Assembly (NCBI RefSeq): GCF_018446385.1
Contig: NC_055988.1
Location: forward strand, 165,924,209-165,988,208
Origin: Zingiber officinale
Lineage: Eukaryota; Streptophyta; Magnoliopsida; Zingiberales; Zingiberaceae
Length of the DNA: 64,000 nt
Reading direction: 5' to 3'
In this document: one piece after another, positions 36,936 to 50,229 of the stretch
Position numbering within the stretch: position 1 is the first letter of the stretch
How the letters are laid out: every line of letters begins with the position of its first letter
The notes under the pieces: generated by a model
Database searches by the model: none
What the model saw: the letters and a program-made list of their open reading frames with translations, nothing else
Told to the model about the DNA's origin: nothing
Made by a program: the position numbers and the translations under genes

Positions 36936-37340
36936 TTCTTCCACCGAACCAGTACCCTCTTAGTTTAGAGGCACACAGCCGAGCGGATAATCCCGACCTC
37001 ATGGGTAATGCTCCATCTGACTTCATAATCCACTCAACCAGCTCTTATCATTATCCGACTCTATGGGCATAGCTCCCCACAATTCTCTATAGATGAAGAA
37101 ACACACCATCAGACCAACTCGCCCGAGATTAGGGGCTCCGCTCTTATATCTTGCACTATCTCAATGGACCCCCCACTATCTAAACTCTTTTTATGTGAGT
37201 TAGGCCCTAGAAACCCAATGGGCTCTATGATTCATGATGGGCTAACCCCGTAATAAATATTGCACATGGGATGTCAGAAGCATGTGAGATAGTATCATTA
37301 TATAGATACGAGATATAGGTGATGAAATTGATCGATGTAG
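36936..37340. other. unclassified repeat-like sequence left of the CACTA element
   Basis: Moderately GC-rich stretch (for example CCGAGCGGATAATCCCGACC) similar in style to 31850-32155; probably part of an older LTR-type element into which the nested LTRs inserted. From about 37300 motifs like GATGTAGTAAATA appear that also occur inside the CACTA end. Confidence 0.35.
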
Positions 37341-37390
37341 TAAATATATAGCGATTTGACATTTTGAAATGTCAAATCGCTATATATTTA
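37341..37390. repeat. 50-bp near-perfect palindrome
   Basis: Arm 37341-37364 (24 bases, containing GCGATTTGACATTT) is exactly complementary to 37367-37390, with only a TG between. It directly abuts the CACTA left terminal region. Confidence 0.95.
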
Positions 37391-38244
37391 GAGAAGTGTG
37401 AAAATGGGCAATAGACTTCGCCACTGTTTACTTCGGCAATCAGCAATTGCGAAGTAATATATAATAATCAACTTCGATAATAAATTTGATGCAGTAAATA
37501 CAATTTTATACTTTATAGGTTTAAAAACGTGGACCTCATTTCTAATTTTATCTGACTTTTTACTTCACAATATATATTTAGAGAAGTAATAAGTTATAAA
37601 ATAAATTTTATATAGATAATTGATGAAGTAATAAGGTAAATGGATTAATATTGGTGTTATAGTTGATTAAAAGTTGAATTGGTTTATTATAAACTCTGTG
37701 TTTTTCACCGAACCCTAAACTCTGCGTTTTTTCTTCTCGCGTTTTCTCCTCATCCCTTTCTCCCCGACGCACAACGAGTGAGCGATTTCTCCCTTTCGCA
37801 CGACAGCCATCCGAAACTAGCCTTCTCCTTCGTGCCCCTCCCCCCCGACGGCTACCTCCTCCTTCGGTGTTTCTCCCCGACGCGAGACAATAGCTTCTCC
37901 TTCAGCATTTTCTCCCTAACGCTGAGAGTCACCCGACACTAGGTTTTTTCCTTCTCGACCCCTTCTTTCCTATGTTGTGCCTTTAATATTCTTCCTATGG
38001 ATATCTCTTCTTTTTATTTTGTTTGTTTGTTGAAAAAATAATGATTCACCCAATCACAACTCCTATCTTCTTCAACCGTGTCATTCTACTCTTGGTCTCA
38101 ATTAACCTTAGAATGAATGAATTTGAGCAGGCAAGTCTTTGTCACTGGCCTTGCAATCAATCACTCACAACTTGTCTTGATTAATTATTTACCGTCACAA
38201 AGCCAACCCTTCATTGAGCAGGCAAGTATTTTGTCACTGGCCAC

Positions 38245-38391
38245 AAAGCCAGAATTGTCAGATCAATACAAATTCTAAATACGTGAATGCAAAGTCTTTT
38301 ATTTTTTGATTTGTCAATTTGACTAGCAACCAGCCCTTTGTATCTATGGCATTTGATCTGTCATTTGTATTGATCTGACAATTCTGGCTTT
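38245..38391. repeat. 29-bp perfect inverted repeat in the CACTA leader
   Basis: Arm 38245-38273 (contains AGAATTGTCAGATCAATAC) is exactly complementary to 38363-38391, with an 89-base loop. Nearby are direct repeats of TGAGCAGGCAAGT (about 38127 and 38215) and of TGGTAATTGAC. Confidence 0.9.
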
Positions 38392-39347
38392 TTCACTCTT
38401 GTATCTATGGTTTATTAGATTAAAATGGACTCTGGCCCTTTTTTAAGACAAAAAATGTATTAATCTTTATGGTAATTGACTAGCAACTTATATCAATTCT
38501 GTCTTGTGTTTATGGTAATTGACCAACCCTTAAAAATGGACTTCCACAGTGATACCTACACTTGGTTTATGGTAATTGACCAGCAACTTATATTTATGGT
38601 TTATTAGATAAAATATGAATTGTAGATTCCTCTCCATATGATTGAAATACAAGAAATGAAGGCCTATTTCTCACTTTCTATTAATGTAAGAGTTGGAATC
38701 TTAATTATAAGAACCCTTTTTTTGGAAAAACATAAATTAGCCCTATATATAGTGATAAAAATTCTTTTTTTTTTTCTGGTAATTAGTTTCAGCCAACCTC
38801 TATGTAAGATATAGGAGTTTAGGTCACCTCTACTCTGTATAACTTGAAGCAACACATAACACTCTTGTATTGTCATTCGACTGGACAACTCCCGCTGGCT
38901 AAAAGCTTCATTACAAATCATTATATGATTATTCTAACACTTGTACAATTTATGAATTAAGTATCATGATTGTTTATCCATTAGAGAAATGTTATGCAAT
39001 GTAGGTTGACCATTTTATAGCTCTCTCTACAATGCAATTATGTATTTACAAATCTATATTGTTATTTACAATGCAATTATGAAACTATTGATTACTCTTT
39101 TGTTAACCAACACATATTATAAACAACTTAATACTATTAGAGATTAGTATGTTAATTTTAATAAATATTTCTTCATACCACACACCAACCTCTTTGGTCT
39201 GTCTCTTCTTACTTGTATTAGATTTCACAAATTGAAGTTCCATGCATTTTACATTTTGAGTTGCATGTAATATTGTTTAACTTTTATTTATTGACTTTAA
39301 TATCTTCAGATTTTGATCCATTTGTTTGGAAATTTTGCTTGATTGAA

Positions 39348-42300
39348 ATGGATAAATCCTGGATATACTTGGATAGAAGGTCTAAACAGTATGAGGAGGG
39401 TGTGGAACAGTTCATTAGAGATTGTTTACAGAATCCGAATATTGACCCCAATGACATTCATTGTCCTTGTTGCAAATGTATCAATCTTAAAAAAGGGTCG
39501 GTTAAGTCCATTTTAGAGCATCTTTATTTCCATGGTTTTAGTCAAAATTACGTGAATTGGATTTAGCATGGTGAGCCTGCTAAAGATGATAAAGTAAAAT
39601 GGAGTGTCAACCAGGGGCCAATTAATAATGATTATGACAACTTTGAGACTGCTCATATCTGTGAAGCAGTGTATGATAACTATACAGAAAATCCTGAAGC
39701 GTTTATGAAATTTTTGGAGGAATCAGAAAAGCCGTTATACAAGGGATGCCAACGTTACACAAAGTTGAGTACACTTGTGAAACTGTACAATACCAAAGCA
39801 AGACATGGAATGAGTGATGCTCTATTTTCAGATCTACTATTGGATTTTGGGGATATGCTGCCAAATGATCATAATCTACCATCCTCAATGTATGATGTAA
39901 AAAAGACATTGAGTTGTTTGGCGTTGACTCATGAAAAGATTCATGCTTGTTCCAATGATTGCATTCTTTATAGGAAGCAATATAAAAATTGCATAAGCTG
40001 CCCTAAATATGGTTTGTCACGGTGGAAGCTAACAAAAAACAAGGTTGAGAAGAAAGGTGTTCCTGCTAAGGTGGTTTGGTATTTCCCTCCCATACCAAGA
40101 TTTAAGCGCATGTTTAAATCCTTAGAGACCTCAAGAAATTTAACATGGCATGCAAATTCTACAAGAGTTGCTAGTCAATTACGTCATCCAGTTGATTCAC
40201 CATCATGGAAGTTGGTGAATTATATGTGGCCCGACTTTGAAAGTGAGCCAAGAAATCTTCACCTAGCACTTGCAGCTGATGGTATGAATCCTCATAGCAA
40301 CCTTAGTAGTCGGTACAGCTGTTGGCCAATCATGTTGGTCAACTATAATCTACCTCCAGACATGTGCATGAAGAGGAAATACATCATGCTAACTATGCTC
40401 ATTTCAGGGCCTAAGCAACCTGGAAACGATATAGATGTTTATCTGGAGGTGTTAGTTGAAGATTTGCAACGATTGTGGGAAGGAGTTGATGGAGTCTATG
40501 ATGCTTATCGAAGACAGTTTTTCACTCTTAGAGCAGTTTTATTATGGACCATCAATGACTTTCCTGCCTATGGTAACCTTAGTGGATATACTACACATGA
40601 TTATTATGCTTGTCCAGTATGCGGAGAAGATACTTATGCAAAGCACTTGGAAAATGGGAAGAAAATGTCATTTGCTGGCCATAGACGATTCCTATCACGA
40701 TTTCATCCCTATCGTAGGCAAATGAAGGAGTTTAATGGCATGGAAGAACTTGGAGAAGCAGCTAGACCATTATCTGGGATTAAGTTGTTTGACAAACTTT
40801 CTGACATAAGGTGTGCGTTTGGTAAGAAGCTAAGTTTCAGAGGGAAAAAAAAGAATGCAAAGGCTAATAAGTTGGAAGTCAATATAGATGAAAAAGATTT
40901 AGAAGCAACAAATTTCAAAAAATGTTGGAAGAAGAAGTCAGTCTTTTTTAAAATTCCTTACTGGAAACACCTGCATGTTAGACATTGTCTCGATGTTATG
41001 CACATCGAGAAAAATGTCTTTGAATCCCTAATTAACACTTTGATGAATGTTAAAGGAAAAACCAAGGATAATGTGGCAGCAAGGATGGACATAGTTGAGA
41101 TGGGAATTAGACCTGAATTAACACCTATAGTTGGTGAGAAGAGAACATATCTTCCTCTTGCTGCGTGCTCTTTCACAAAAAAAGAAAAGTTACAAGTGTG
41201 CAAGTCATTAAAGGATATAAAAGTTCCGGAAGGTTTCTCTTCAAACATGAACAATTTTGTGTGCATGGATCAGCTGAAGTTGACTTGCTTGAAATCCCAT
41301 GATTGTCATGTTTTAATGCAGCATTTCCTGCCAATAGTCATACGTGATGCGATGCCAAAACATGTTAGATATGCCATCATAAGATTATGCTTCTTCTTCA
41401 AAGATATTTGTTGTAAGGTTATGTTAGAGTGTATACTAAAAGCCTAGCTTTTGGTATAAACATTTATCTAGAAATAAGAATCACATTGGTCAAATATCTA
41501 CATTTATGATAAATGTAGTTGTTCAATTAATTTATATTGTAGATAACATGGTGTGTGGTGTCACACACAGAGGATCATGTTATCAGTACCTTATAAATTA
41601 TAAACAGTAGCTCACGACCATAATGGAAAGGAACAAACCATTGGAAGGTCGTAGTGTAATTAGGTATTAGTTTATCTTAACTATATAATTACACTAGTAC
41701 ACTTAGAGTGTATTGAGTAGGACCATTAGAAGTCGTTTCTTTTATACTGACTTTATAAAGAAAACAAAGACCTCAGTTATTATGGAAGTGTGTGCTCTTA
41801 ATCCTAATATAATAACGAGCACATATATTTGATATTTATTTCTTTAATTTATCAATGGGTGAGATTTAGTTCGATGAATCAATAAGCCCGATAAGTTGGG
41901 AAATGATATCACTTATAGTGTGTGTTGTTGATTATAGAAGGAAACTGTGTCCTAGTGATCTAGGTTGAGAATGTCCCCAAGAGGAGCTCATAAGGATTGT
42001 CATGTTAAACCCTGCAGGTGGACTTAGTCCGACATGACGATGAAGTTGAGTGGTACTACTCTTGGAGCTAGATATTAATTAAGCGAGTTGTCAGTAACTT
42101 ACTTAATTAGTGGACATTTGTTATCTTAAACACAGGGAGACTAACACACTCATAATAAGAAGGAGCCCAAAATGTAATTTGGGATTGGTGCGGTAGTTCA
42201 ATAATAGTTCTTTAGTGGAATGAATTATTATTGATGAAATTAAGTTGTGTGTTCGGGGCGAACACGGGATGCTTAATTTCATCGGGAGACCAAAACCAAT

Positions 42301-45284
42301 TCCTCCTTTCGGTCCCTATCGTAGCCTCTAATATATAGAGATTTATACCCACCGCATACCCACCTTCTTACCCATCCAATGGGGCCGGCCAAGCTAGCTT
42401 GGAACCCAAGCTAGGGCCGGCCAAGACCAAGTGGATGAGCCATGTAGGTGGCCGGCCAAAGCTTGGGTCCCAAGCTTAGGTGGTCGGCCACTAGAATATT
42501 AAAAAGGATTTTTATTAAAATTATTTCTTATGTGGATATCATGATTTTAAAAGAGAGTTTAAAAATTAAAAATTTCCTTTTATAGTTTTCTACAAAAGAT
42601 TAAGAGAAGAGATTAATCTCTTTCCTTATTTGTAGTTTAAAAGGATGGTTTTAATTTTTGGTAAAAACTTTCCTTATTTGTAAATCATCTACATGTTTAA
42701 AAGAGAGTTTAAAATTTGAAATCTTTCCTTATTTGTTGATTAAAGGAGGATTTTAAATTTTAAGAAAACTTTCCTTTTTAATCATGTTCATGATTTAAAA
42801 GAGAGTTTAAAATTAAATATTCTCTTTTATAAGTTTCTACAAAAGATTAAGAAAAGATTTGATATCTTTCCTTATTTGTAGATTAAAAGAGATTTTAATT
42901 TTTAGAGATAACTTTCTTTTTATCCACATGTTTAAAAGAAATATTTTAATTTATTAAATTTCCTTTTTATAAACCAATCATGAAGGGATAAAATTATTGG
43001 AGAAATTTTTATAAATTTCTGGAAACAAATTAGAAAGTTTTAATTCTTGTTTAATTAAAACTCTCCTTGATTTGAGGAAATAAGTGGCCGGCCATGTTTA
43101 AGTGAGAAGAAAAATTATTTTAATTAAAATAAAATTTTCCTTTTCATGACAAAAGAATTAAGGAAGTTTTTAATTAAATTTCCTTATTTGCCAAGACCAA
43201 GGATTATAAAAGAGGGGGTAGAGAAGGCTTCATGGTGAACAACCTCTATTATTTTCTCCCTCTTTTCCTTGGTGTGGTGGCCTCCTTCCTTTCTCTTCTC
43301 TCCATCTTGTGGCCGACCTCTCTCCTCATTGAAGATCTGGTGGCGGATTTTAGCTTGGAGAAGGAGAGAAAGCTTACATCCCTTGGAGCTTGATTGGTGG
43401 AAAAAGATCTTCATCTCTTGGAAGCATAGTGCTTGGCCGAAACTTGAAGAAAAGAGAAGAAGGTGCTTTGGTGGTTTCTCATCTCGGAAGATCGTTGCCC
43501 ACACAACGTCCGAGGTTAGAAGAGGAATACGGTAGAAGATCAAGAGGTCTTTCTAAAAGGTATAACTAGTAATTTTTCTTTCCGCATCATACTAGTTATT
43601 TTTGGAAATAATACCAAATACAAGAGGCATGCGATTCTAGTATTTTGAATATGTTTTCGATGTTGTGTTCTTTTGTTTTCTTTTTCTTTGTGATTTGATT
43701 GTTCTTTTCGGTTAACCTAAAGTTATTTTAGGAAATTAAATATTAGCTTTCCATAAAAGGTTTTGTCTAGTCGGTGGTGGTTGCTCCCATATCCAAGAAG
43801 GTCATGTGCCTCGCCACGTCAGTACTGGGAACCAATTATGGAAATTAATATTTAATGGAATTAATAACTTAAGGTGATTTGGGTTGAACGTGTTAAGTTC
43901 CGCAGGAGACCCAAGTCAAAACCTAAAAGAACGAATAGATTAAGTTTTGGATCAAACGTGTTAAGTTCCGCAGGCGATCCAAAATTTAATTTAAAAGAAC
44001 ACATGGTAGCTAGGAAAAGGTTCAGACCTTTGTACAAAATTTTTGTACAGTGGAACCTCTAGGCTTTCCGAGTAGCAACCAACAGGTTATAGATGTAGCC
44101 AAGTTAGATAAGCTACAATCTGATTTGGTTGTTACACTCTGCTTATTGGAGCAATATTTTCCCCCATCTTTCTTTGATGTCATGCTTCACTTAACAGTCC
44201 ATCTTGTTCGAGAAGTCCGATTATGTGGACCAGTTTACTTCAGATGGATGTATCCATTTGAAAGATGCATGAAGGTGTGTAAGAGTTATGTAGGTAGTCG
44301 AAAACATCCTGAAGGTTGCATTGTTCAGAGATATTTAGCAGAAGAAGCAATTGAGTTTTGTTCGGAATACCTTAATGACGTTGATCCTATTGGGGTCCCT
44401 CAATCAATTCGAGACCCAAAAGCAAATGTTTCTGGCTTCCAAGCATGCAACACACCAATTATAGTGCAACAAGTTGATCTGCAGCAAGCACATTTGACTG
44501 TATTAGAAAATATGGAAGAAGTATCTCCATATATAATGTAAGTGAATTGTATTATTTATAATTCTGCATACATAATAGAGATTATCTACTCTCACACAAA
44601 TTTATATATTAATATTTCTGTGAACATAAAATTTTCTTGAAATCAATGTTTCCCAAAAAAGAGAAAGATGAAAGGTGGATACAAGATGCTCACAACAAGA
44701 GGTTTATTGACTGGTTTCGTGCAAAGGTGGATATTAGATTCATCAATTTTTTACTATCATTTGTGGTGAATAATTTGTAACTTTTGTTTTTAATCACCAT
44801 AATCAATTTGACTACATGCCAGGTGGCTGCTGAAATTGACAGTTGCAATGATGGAACGACATCAACATTAACATGGTTGGCCCATGGACCACGTGCACAA
44901 ATCCTTAAGTATAATAGTTATGTGATAAATGGTAATTTATACCAAACAAAGGCGCGAGATGATGACAGAGTTTGCCAAAACAGTGAAATTTCTTTAGTTG
45001 CCAACATTATGCTTGTCTGTAGTGCTAAAGATAAGAATCTCTTACTAACTGATGTGTCTTTCTATGGAGTGATTGAAGAAATATGGGAATTAGACTATCA
45101 TCAATTTCACATTCCTCTTTTCAAGTGTGCATGGGTTGCAAATGACAAAGGCATAATCAACAACGATGAATGTGGCTTCACCTTGGTCAATTTGAACAAA
45201 CAGGGACACAAGAAGAATGAATTTGTGCTTGCAAGTCAAGTCAACCAAGTCTTTTATATTGATGACCCATTAAAAAATGGGTAG
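39348..45284 (+). pseudogene. CACTA TNP2-type transposase (Transposase_21), interrupted
   Basis: Blocks in order: 39348-39563 Transpos_assoc-like N-terminus (MDKSWIYLDRRSKQYEEGV, with CPCCKC); 39567-41421 the main Transposase_21 region (SPSWKLVNYMWPDFESEPRN, LHLALAADGMNPHSN, YACPVCGEDTY, FLSRFHPYRR, HVRHCLDVMHIEKNV); then a solo LTR; 44085-44541 DUF4218-like (MLHLTVHLVREVRLCGPVYFRWMYPFER); a short exon near 44660-44727; and 44822-45284 DUF4216-like (EIDSCNDGTT, ILKYNSYVINGNLYQTK). A TAG at 39564 replaces the usual Trp in the VWIWHGE block, so one nonsense change is visible besides the insertion. The protein would cut and join the element ends in the nucleus. The LTR entered between DICCKV and IDVAKLD. 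Confidence 0.88.
41422..44084. mobile_element. solo LTR, 2.66 kb (family A, copy 2), inside the transposase gene
   Basis: Same termini as copy 1 (TGTTAGAGTGTATAC ... GTAGCAACCAACA) and flanked by the 5-bp duplication GGTTA at 41417-41421 and 44085-44089. No internal genes or primer site follow, so it is a solo LTR. It is about 260 bp longer than copy 1 because of differences in the AT-rich middle. The two copies are easily alignable at their ends, implying moderate age. Younger than the CACTA element it sits in. Confidence 0.9.
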
Positions 45285-45689
45285 TCAATTGTTCTCCCAG
45301 TTCCAAATAGATGTTATGTGGGAGATGATGATGATTGGAGCAGTATTCCCGACTCTCGACCAATTGATGATGTTGATACTCATTGCATTCCTGCTCATGA
45401 AAGATACTTTAGATCAGAAGCTAAGGGTGTTTGGGTCACAAAAAAGAAAAAATGATGTTTTACATTTTTATGTCATGTTTATGTTTTGAATAAGAAAGGA
45501 TGTTTTATGCACCTTACAAAATTATGTTATGCAATTTTATGTCATGTTTATTCTTGTGTTGTTATTTATTTATGTTTGTGTTATTGTAATTATATATATC
45601 ATGTTTATGTTACTGTTATTGTAAATATTTATGCTATTGTACAGATTTTAATATTGGTTTTATTTATATTCTTATGCAGACAATACTCG

Positions 45690-48600
45690 ATGGGTCGTAA
45701 AAAACAGAGAGTAGTAGTTGATGAGATACAGGGAGTAGCTGATGTGGAGTTACATGGAGCAGCCGATGCAAAGTTACATAGAGTTACTGATGGAGAAGAA
45801 TGTTCTGTAGATGTTCAGAAAAACAAGCGAGGGCCTACATCAATGTGTAAACTCACTGCAGATGCAAGATGGGGAAAGAAAGCAAAGATTGATTATGATA
45901 ACTTGGGACGACCATTATACAATGCAAATGGAAAGGCATTGCAATCGTACATCGGCTCTATTGCTAGAACCATGGTGCCAATCAACATAAAGTCTTGGCC
46001 TATTGTTCTAGAAAATATAAAAAAAAATTGTGGGAAGAAATCTCGGTAAGATTAATATATACATACAATCCCAAATCAAGTTAGCTGTATAATTGCCTTC
46101 TTTAATCTATTGTCATTGCCTTCTTTAATATTCCAACTCTCTATTACAGAATGTGTTCGAATTAGCACCACAAAGTGAGGCTGCTGTGATGAGTTCAGCG
46201 TCTCAAAAGTGGAGAGATTTCAAAAATAAACTCACTAGTAGATTTGTTTGGCCAAATAAAGACAATCCTGAAAAATTAAGTTCTCCACCGGGTCAATATC
46301 AGATCCCAAAAGCAGTTTGGAAAGCATTTATAGATGAGAGACTTCATCCATCATGGGAGGTATGTCATATGAATATTGTCATGTTTTCTTTTATGTTCAT
46401 ATTAAACATTAGAAGGATTGCATCTTGTGGACATCTGTAATGCTCAAAGTGGCATGTGGTTATCAAAGATGCAACAGTTAGAAGAACTTCTCAAAAATTA
46501 GGTATTTTTATAGAAGACAATAGAAATCTTATCACTTCTAGTAGAAATCTTATCACTTCTAATAAATCTTATCACTTCTAGTAGAAATCTTATCATGTTG
46601 CTTGGATCACATGTGCTGTCATGGCCAAGATGGGAACACCCTGGGGTATTACATTCCCCAGAAAATTCAGTGGCAATTCCTTATTATTTATCTTACAATT
46701 CATGTCAGTTCCCCATCTCCACAACCCATAACCCTTTGTAGATATACTTGGAGCATGCTTTCTCTAAGTGGCTTTGTGATTATAGTTGAGACAAATTCCA
46801 TTGAACTAGAAGAGTTCTTTTTTGAAGAAGTTGCAGGATTTGCCAAAAGAATGACCTTAGGTATATCCAACTGATCATAATGAAAGACCAAATGCCAGCA
46901 TTTGTCAGCCATATTTCGTGTTCAATTAGCATCAAATTCATAGCTACTGTCTCACTAGTTACCTTAGCATCTTATTTCGTGTTTCAATTAGCATCTAGTA
47001 TATATGTCCTCTCTTAGTGAACTGCAGAAACAAAACCCATGTATATATGCCCTCTCTTATTTCGTGTTTCAATTAACAAAGGCTAGATACTTTAATTGAA
47101 TTTGCTATCAGATTTGTGATGATTTGGCGTATTCTTATTTACTTTTTGTTTTAACAAATGCAATTGTAAGCAGTTCCCATGTGTTATCAAATATGCTCAA
47201 TGTTCACTTCAACATGAGTACTTTGATGCAAGATCCCATATGTTATCAAATACTCTTGAAATTCCAAACTTTTCTGCAATTGTAACATAACTTTCCTGTT
47301 ATGACTTGTGTTGATATGACTATGCTTTCTCTGCCTTCCTTATTGTTCAACCTGCTGAGTATAAATAAGATGGATTGATATCAAGAGTTGTACTGATTAT
47401 TTCCACATGGTGTTAATTTTGTTCAACTTCTTGAAATTTTTGTACTGATTATTGTTCAACCTGCTCAATGTTGTACTGATTATTTCTGCAATTCACATGG
47501 TGTTAATTTTTTGCTTTCCAGATTATTTCCATACTTAATTCAAGAATATAATGATGTAGGGTATTCATGAAAAGCAAAAAAAGCGGACAATGCATTATAA
47601 ATATCATCATCGGCTGTCTCGCAAGGGTTACATTGGTTTGGAGGCCGAATTGGTAAGCTATGGAGCATTTTATTTATCATTTTCAAGTAATTACTCAATA
47701 TTATTTAACTGGTCAATTTTGGAATTGTAGAGGGAGAAAAAATTAATTGCTGAAATGAGGAAGTTGATAGATCAATGCTTTGTCGTAAAGCTCGTGAGGA
47801 CAAATCTGACAATATAACAAATATGGAGACAGCAGAAGTCGCTAAGAAAATTGTAAATGTTTAGTTTTATCTAATTTTCAAATTTCCTAGATAAATAATA
47901 TTGGAGTTTTTAGATTGATTTGTTACATCCCAAATTGTAGGATGACTTGTTGGAAAAGAAGGTCAAAGGAGAGTTCAAATCTTCTAGAATGAATGATGTG
48001 TTAACTACCGCCTTAGGCAACCAGGAACACTATGGACGGGTTAGAGGTGTGGGTGGATGTGTAAAACCCCAACTCTACTTTAAAACTGCAAGAAGTAATA
48101 GGGAATCAGTCCCAAAGGATTCGACCGACAACTTCAAAGAACAATTGGAGGAGAATAAGAGTTTGAAGGCTGAAGTAGAGAAATTGAAGGCTCAACTTGC
48201 TCAGGTCATTAATAATCAAACTTGTGAGGCTGTGATATCGAACAAGTCCTCAAACATGAATGACCCAAAATGGAGAGATGATGTGGAGGTTTATGAATGC
48301 AACACTTCAAACTTGGAGGTTATATATTTCACAATTTTATGTCAAATTGATTCTTTTTTTTTTTCAAATTCAGATATTTATATACAATTTATTATTATTT
48401 TTAAAGGGGAGAAAATGTAACTTGGCCGTGAAACAACGTGAAAATGTGGTGGCGTACGGCACAATACTATCAGAAGGAGACCCAGATATATTGATTCATC
48501 ATGTTCCACTTGGGGAAGGGAATTTCAAGATATCTATTGATGTTGTCATAGATGAAAGAGCAGAGCACCCAATCCCAATTCGGTCTGGACCAACAATAGT

Positions 48601-50030
48601 CAATGATGCTGTTGGAGCAATTGTTGCTTGGCCTAAAGAGTTGGTAATTCTACCAACAAAAAAGGTACTTTCAGTTTCTATGAATAATTGGTATTTGAAA
48701 AAAATCTTAATTATCATTTGAATACTCATATAAATATTTTAAATTATTGTAGAAGAATGTGCAACCACAATCATTTGCTCTATTGGATGTTCATGGTCAT
48801 CAGGATAAGTACAAGGAAATTGAAAAAACATTACCGATGACATGCAAGTATATCTATTCATATGTTGTCAAATTGATGCCGGAAGATGAGAGTATACACA
48901 TAGAATTTGATGAAGCTATGTTTGGATGTCCTAAAAGTGTATAGTTGCTAAGAGAAGATATCTTGTGCTTTATGGAGATGAAAGAGATAGGTGCTAGGCA
49001 AATTTTGGTTTACATGGGGTATGTTATATCTTAAATACAATATTTGTTCAAATGCTATGCTTCGTTTGCAATATTAATTCACATACTTTTGTTTGGTTTA
49101 CATGGGGTATATTTAGATTTGTCATTACTTTATCATTACCTTGCAATTATCTTGTAGTTACCTTTACAAATACTTGAAGAAAGAAAATAGAGCTGAGTAT
49201 GTTTCATTTGTGGATCCTGGTCACATACCAACATGTGGTGTGGGCGAAGAAGGCAGTAAATTGTCACAACATATTGTTGAGCAGTTGAGAGCATCAAACA
49301 GAGATAGTATCTGCTTCATTCCATACAATACTGGGTAAGATTTTAATTATTTATCAATTCCTACTACATACTAGTCAATGTTATATTTTCATTTGTCCAG
49401 GTACCATTGGATTCTGACTATAATTAATGAAGATAAGAATATGATATATTTATTGGACTCTTTGAGTAATAGGAATCGAGATCATGCTTGGCAAACTATT
49501 GTGACCAAGTAAGTAGTAGATTATGTTGATTGTGAATATATACATTAAATTCATTAGAGGTTGAAAAAAATAACTTTCTATTTTTTACAATGTAGTGGGG
49601 TTAAGTTATACAATGCATCAAGGGGTATTTCAAAAGGACCTGATTTTAAACAATTGACGTTATGTATTATGACTATGTATTTAGACATCAGTTAATAATT
49701 CTTATTATTTGGATTATAACTTATTGATGACATTTTCAATTTAATTAGGGTAATCTAAAGCAAAAAGGTGGTGTTGAATGTGGATATTGTATAATGCGAT
49801 AAATGAAAGAGATAGTCTTGGATGAATATCCTCAATTAGAGATGAAGGTGAATTTCTTCTTTATAAAATATCTTCTTTATGAAATATTGAATCATTTTAC
49901 ATTGACTCTCAAACTTCTGTTTATGTTTCAGTTTGCAATATCAAAAAACAAACAGTATTACGATCAATCTCAGTATGATGAAGTCAGAAGTGAATGGAGC
50001 GAATTCGTCTACTTCTATATAGGTGCTTAA
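45690..50030 (+). pseudogene. second CACTA protein: DNA-binding-like N-terminus plus Ulp1-type cysteine protease end
   Basis: Starts MGRKKQRVVVDE at 45690. The early exons (45690-46047 and about 46150-46360) carry RGPTSMCKL, GRPLYNANGKALQSYIGSIAR and QKWRDFKNKLTSRF, the plant Transposase_24-like block. Exons near 47559-47653, 47731-47860 and 47941-48320 follow, the last with a coiled coil (LEENKSLKAEVEKLKAQL). 48409-48665 holds a DUF8039-like domain (NLAVKQRENVVAYGTI, GPTIVNDAVGAIVAWPKE). The C-terminus resembles C48 Ulp1 proteases: His in YHWILTIINED near 49404, Asp in YLLDSLSNR, Cys in GGVECGYCIMR near 49780. A TAA at 49800 follows MR where relatives continue MRYMKEI, so the last segment (49803-50030) is cut off. 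Many CACTA elements carry such a protein; its role is unknown. Minor exon borders are approximate. Confidence 0.75.
46521..46594. repeat. four tandem copies of a 20-21 bp unit
   Basis: Repeats of TAGAAATCTTATCACTTCTAG or a shortened form, in a CACTA intron. Each unit is partly self-complementary (TAGAA and TTCTA at its ends). Confidence 0.8.
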
Positions 50031-50229
50031 GTGTAGGCTGCGATATAAATTTTGGATTGTATTTAGGGATTTTTGTATACAAAAAATTTTGAGTTATGGT
50101 TATACGTGTCTTTTATGAATACACTTTTGGATTGTATGTGATACATATTTATGATATATTTGTTTAATTTTGATGGTGAAAAATATTGTGTGATCATATA
50201 CTCTTTTGGCCAATTAAAATTATATTGTA

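Noticed and set aside
37679-37942. 87-codon plus-strand frame near the CACTA left end
   Set aside because: Proline- and serine-rich translation of a C/T-rich leader with no family match; more likely transposon 5' leader.
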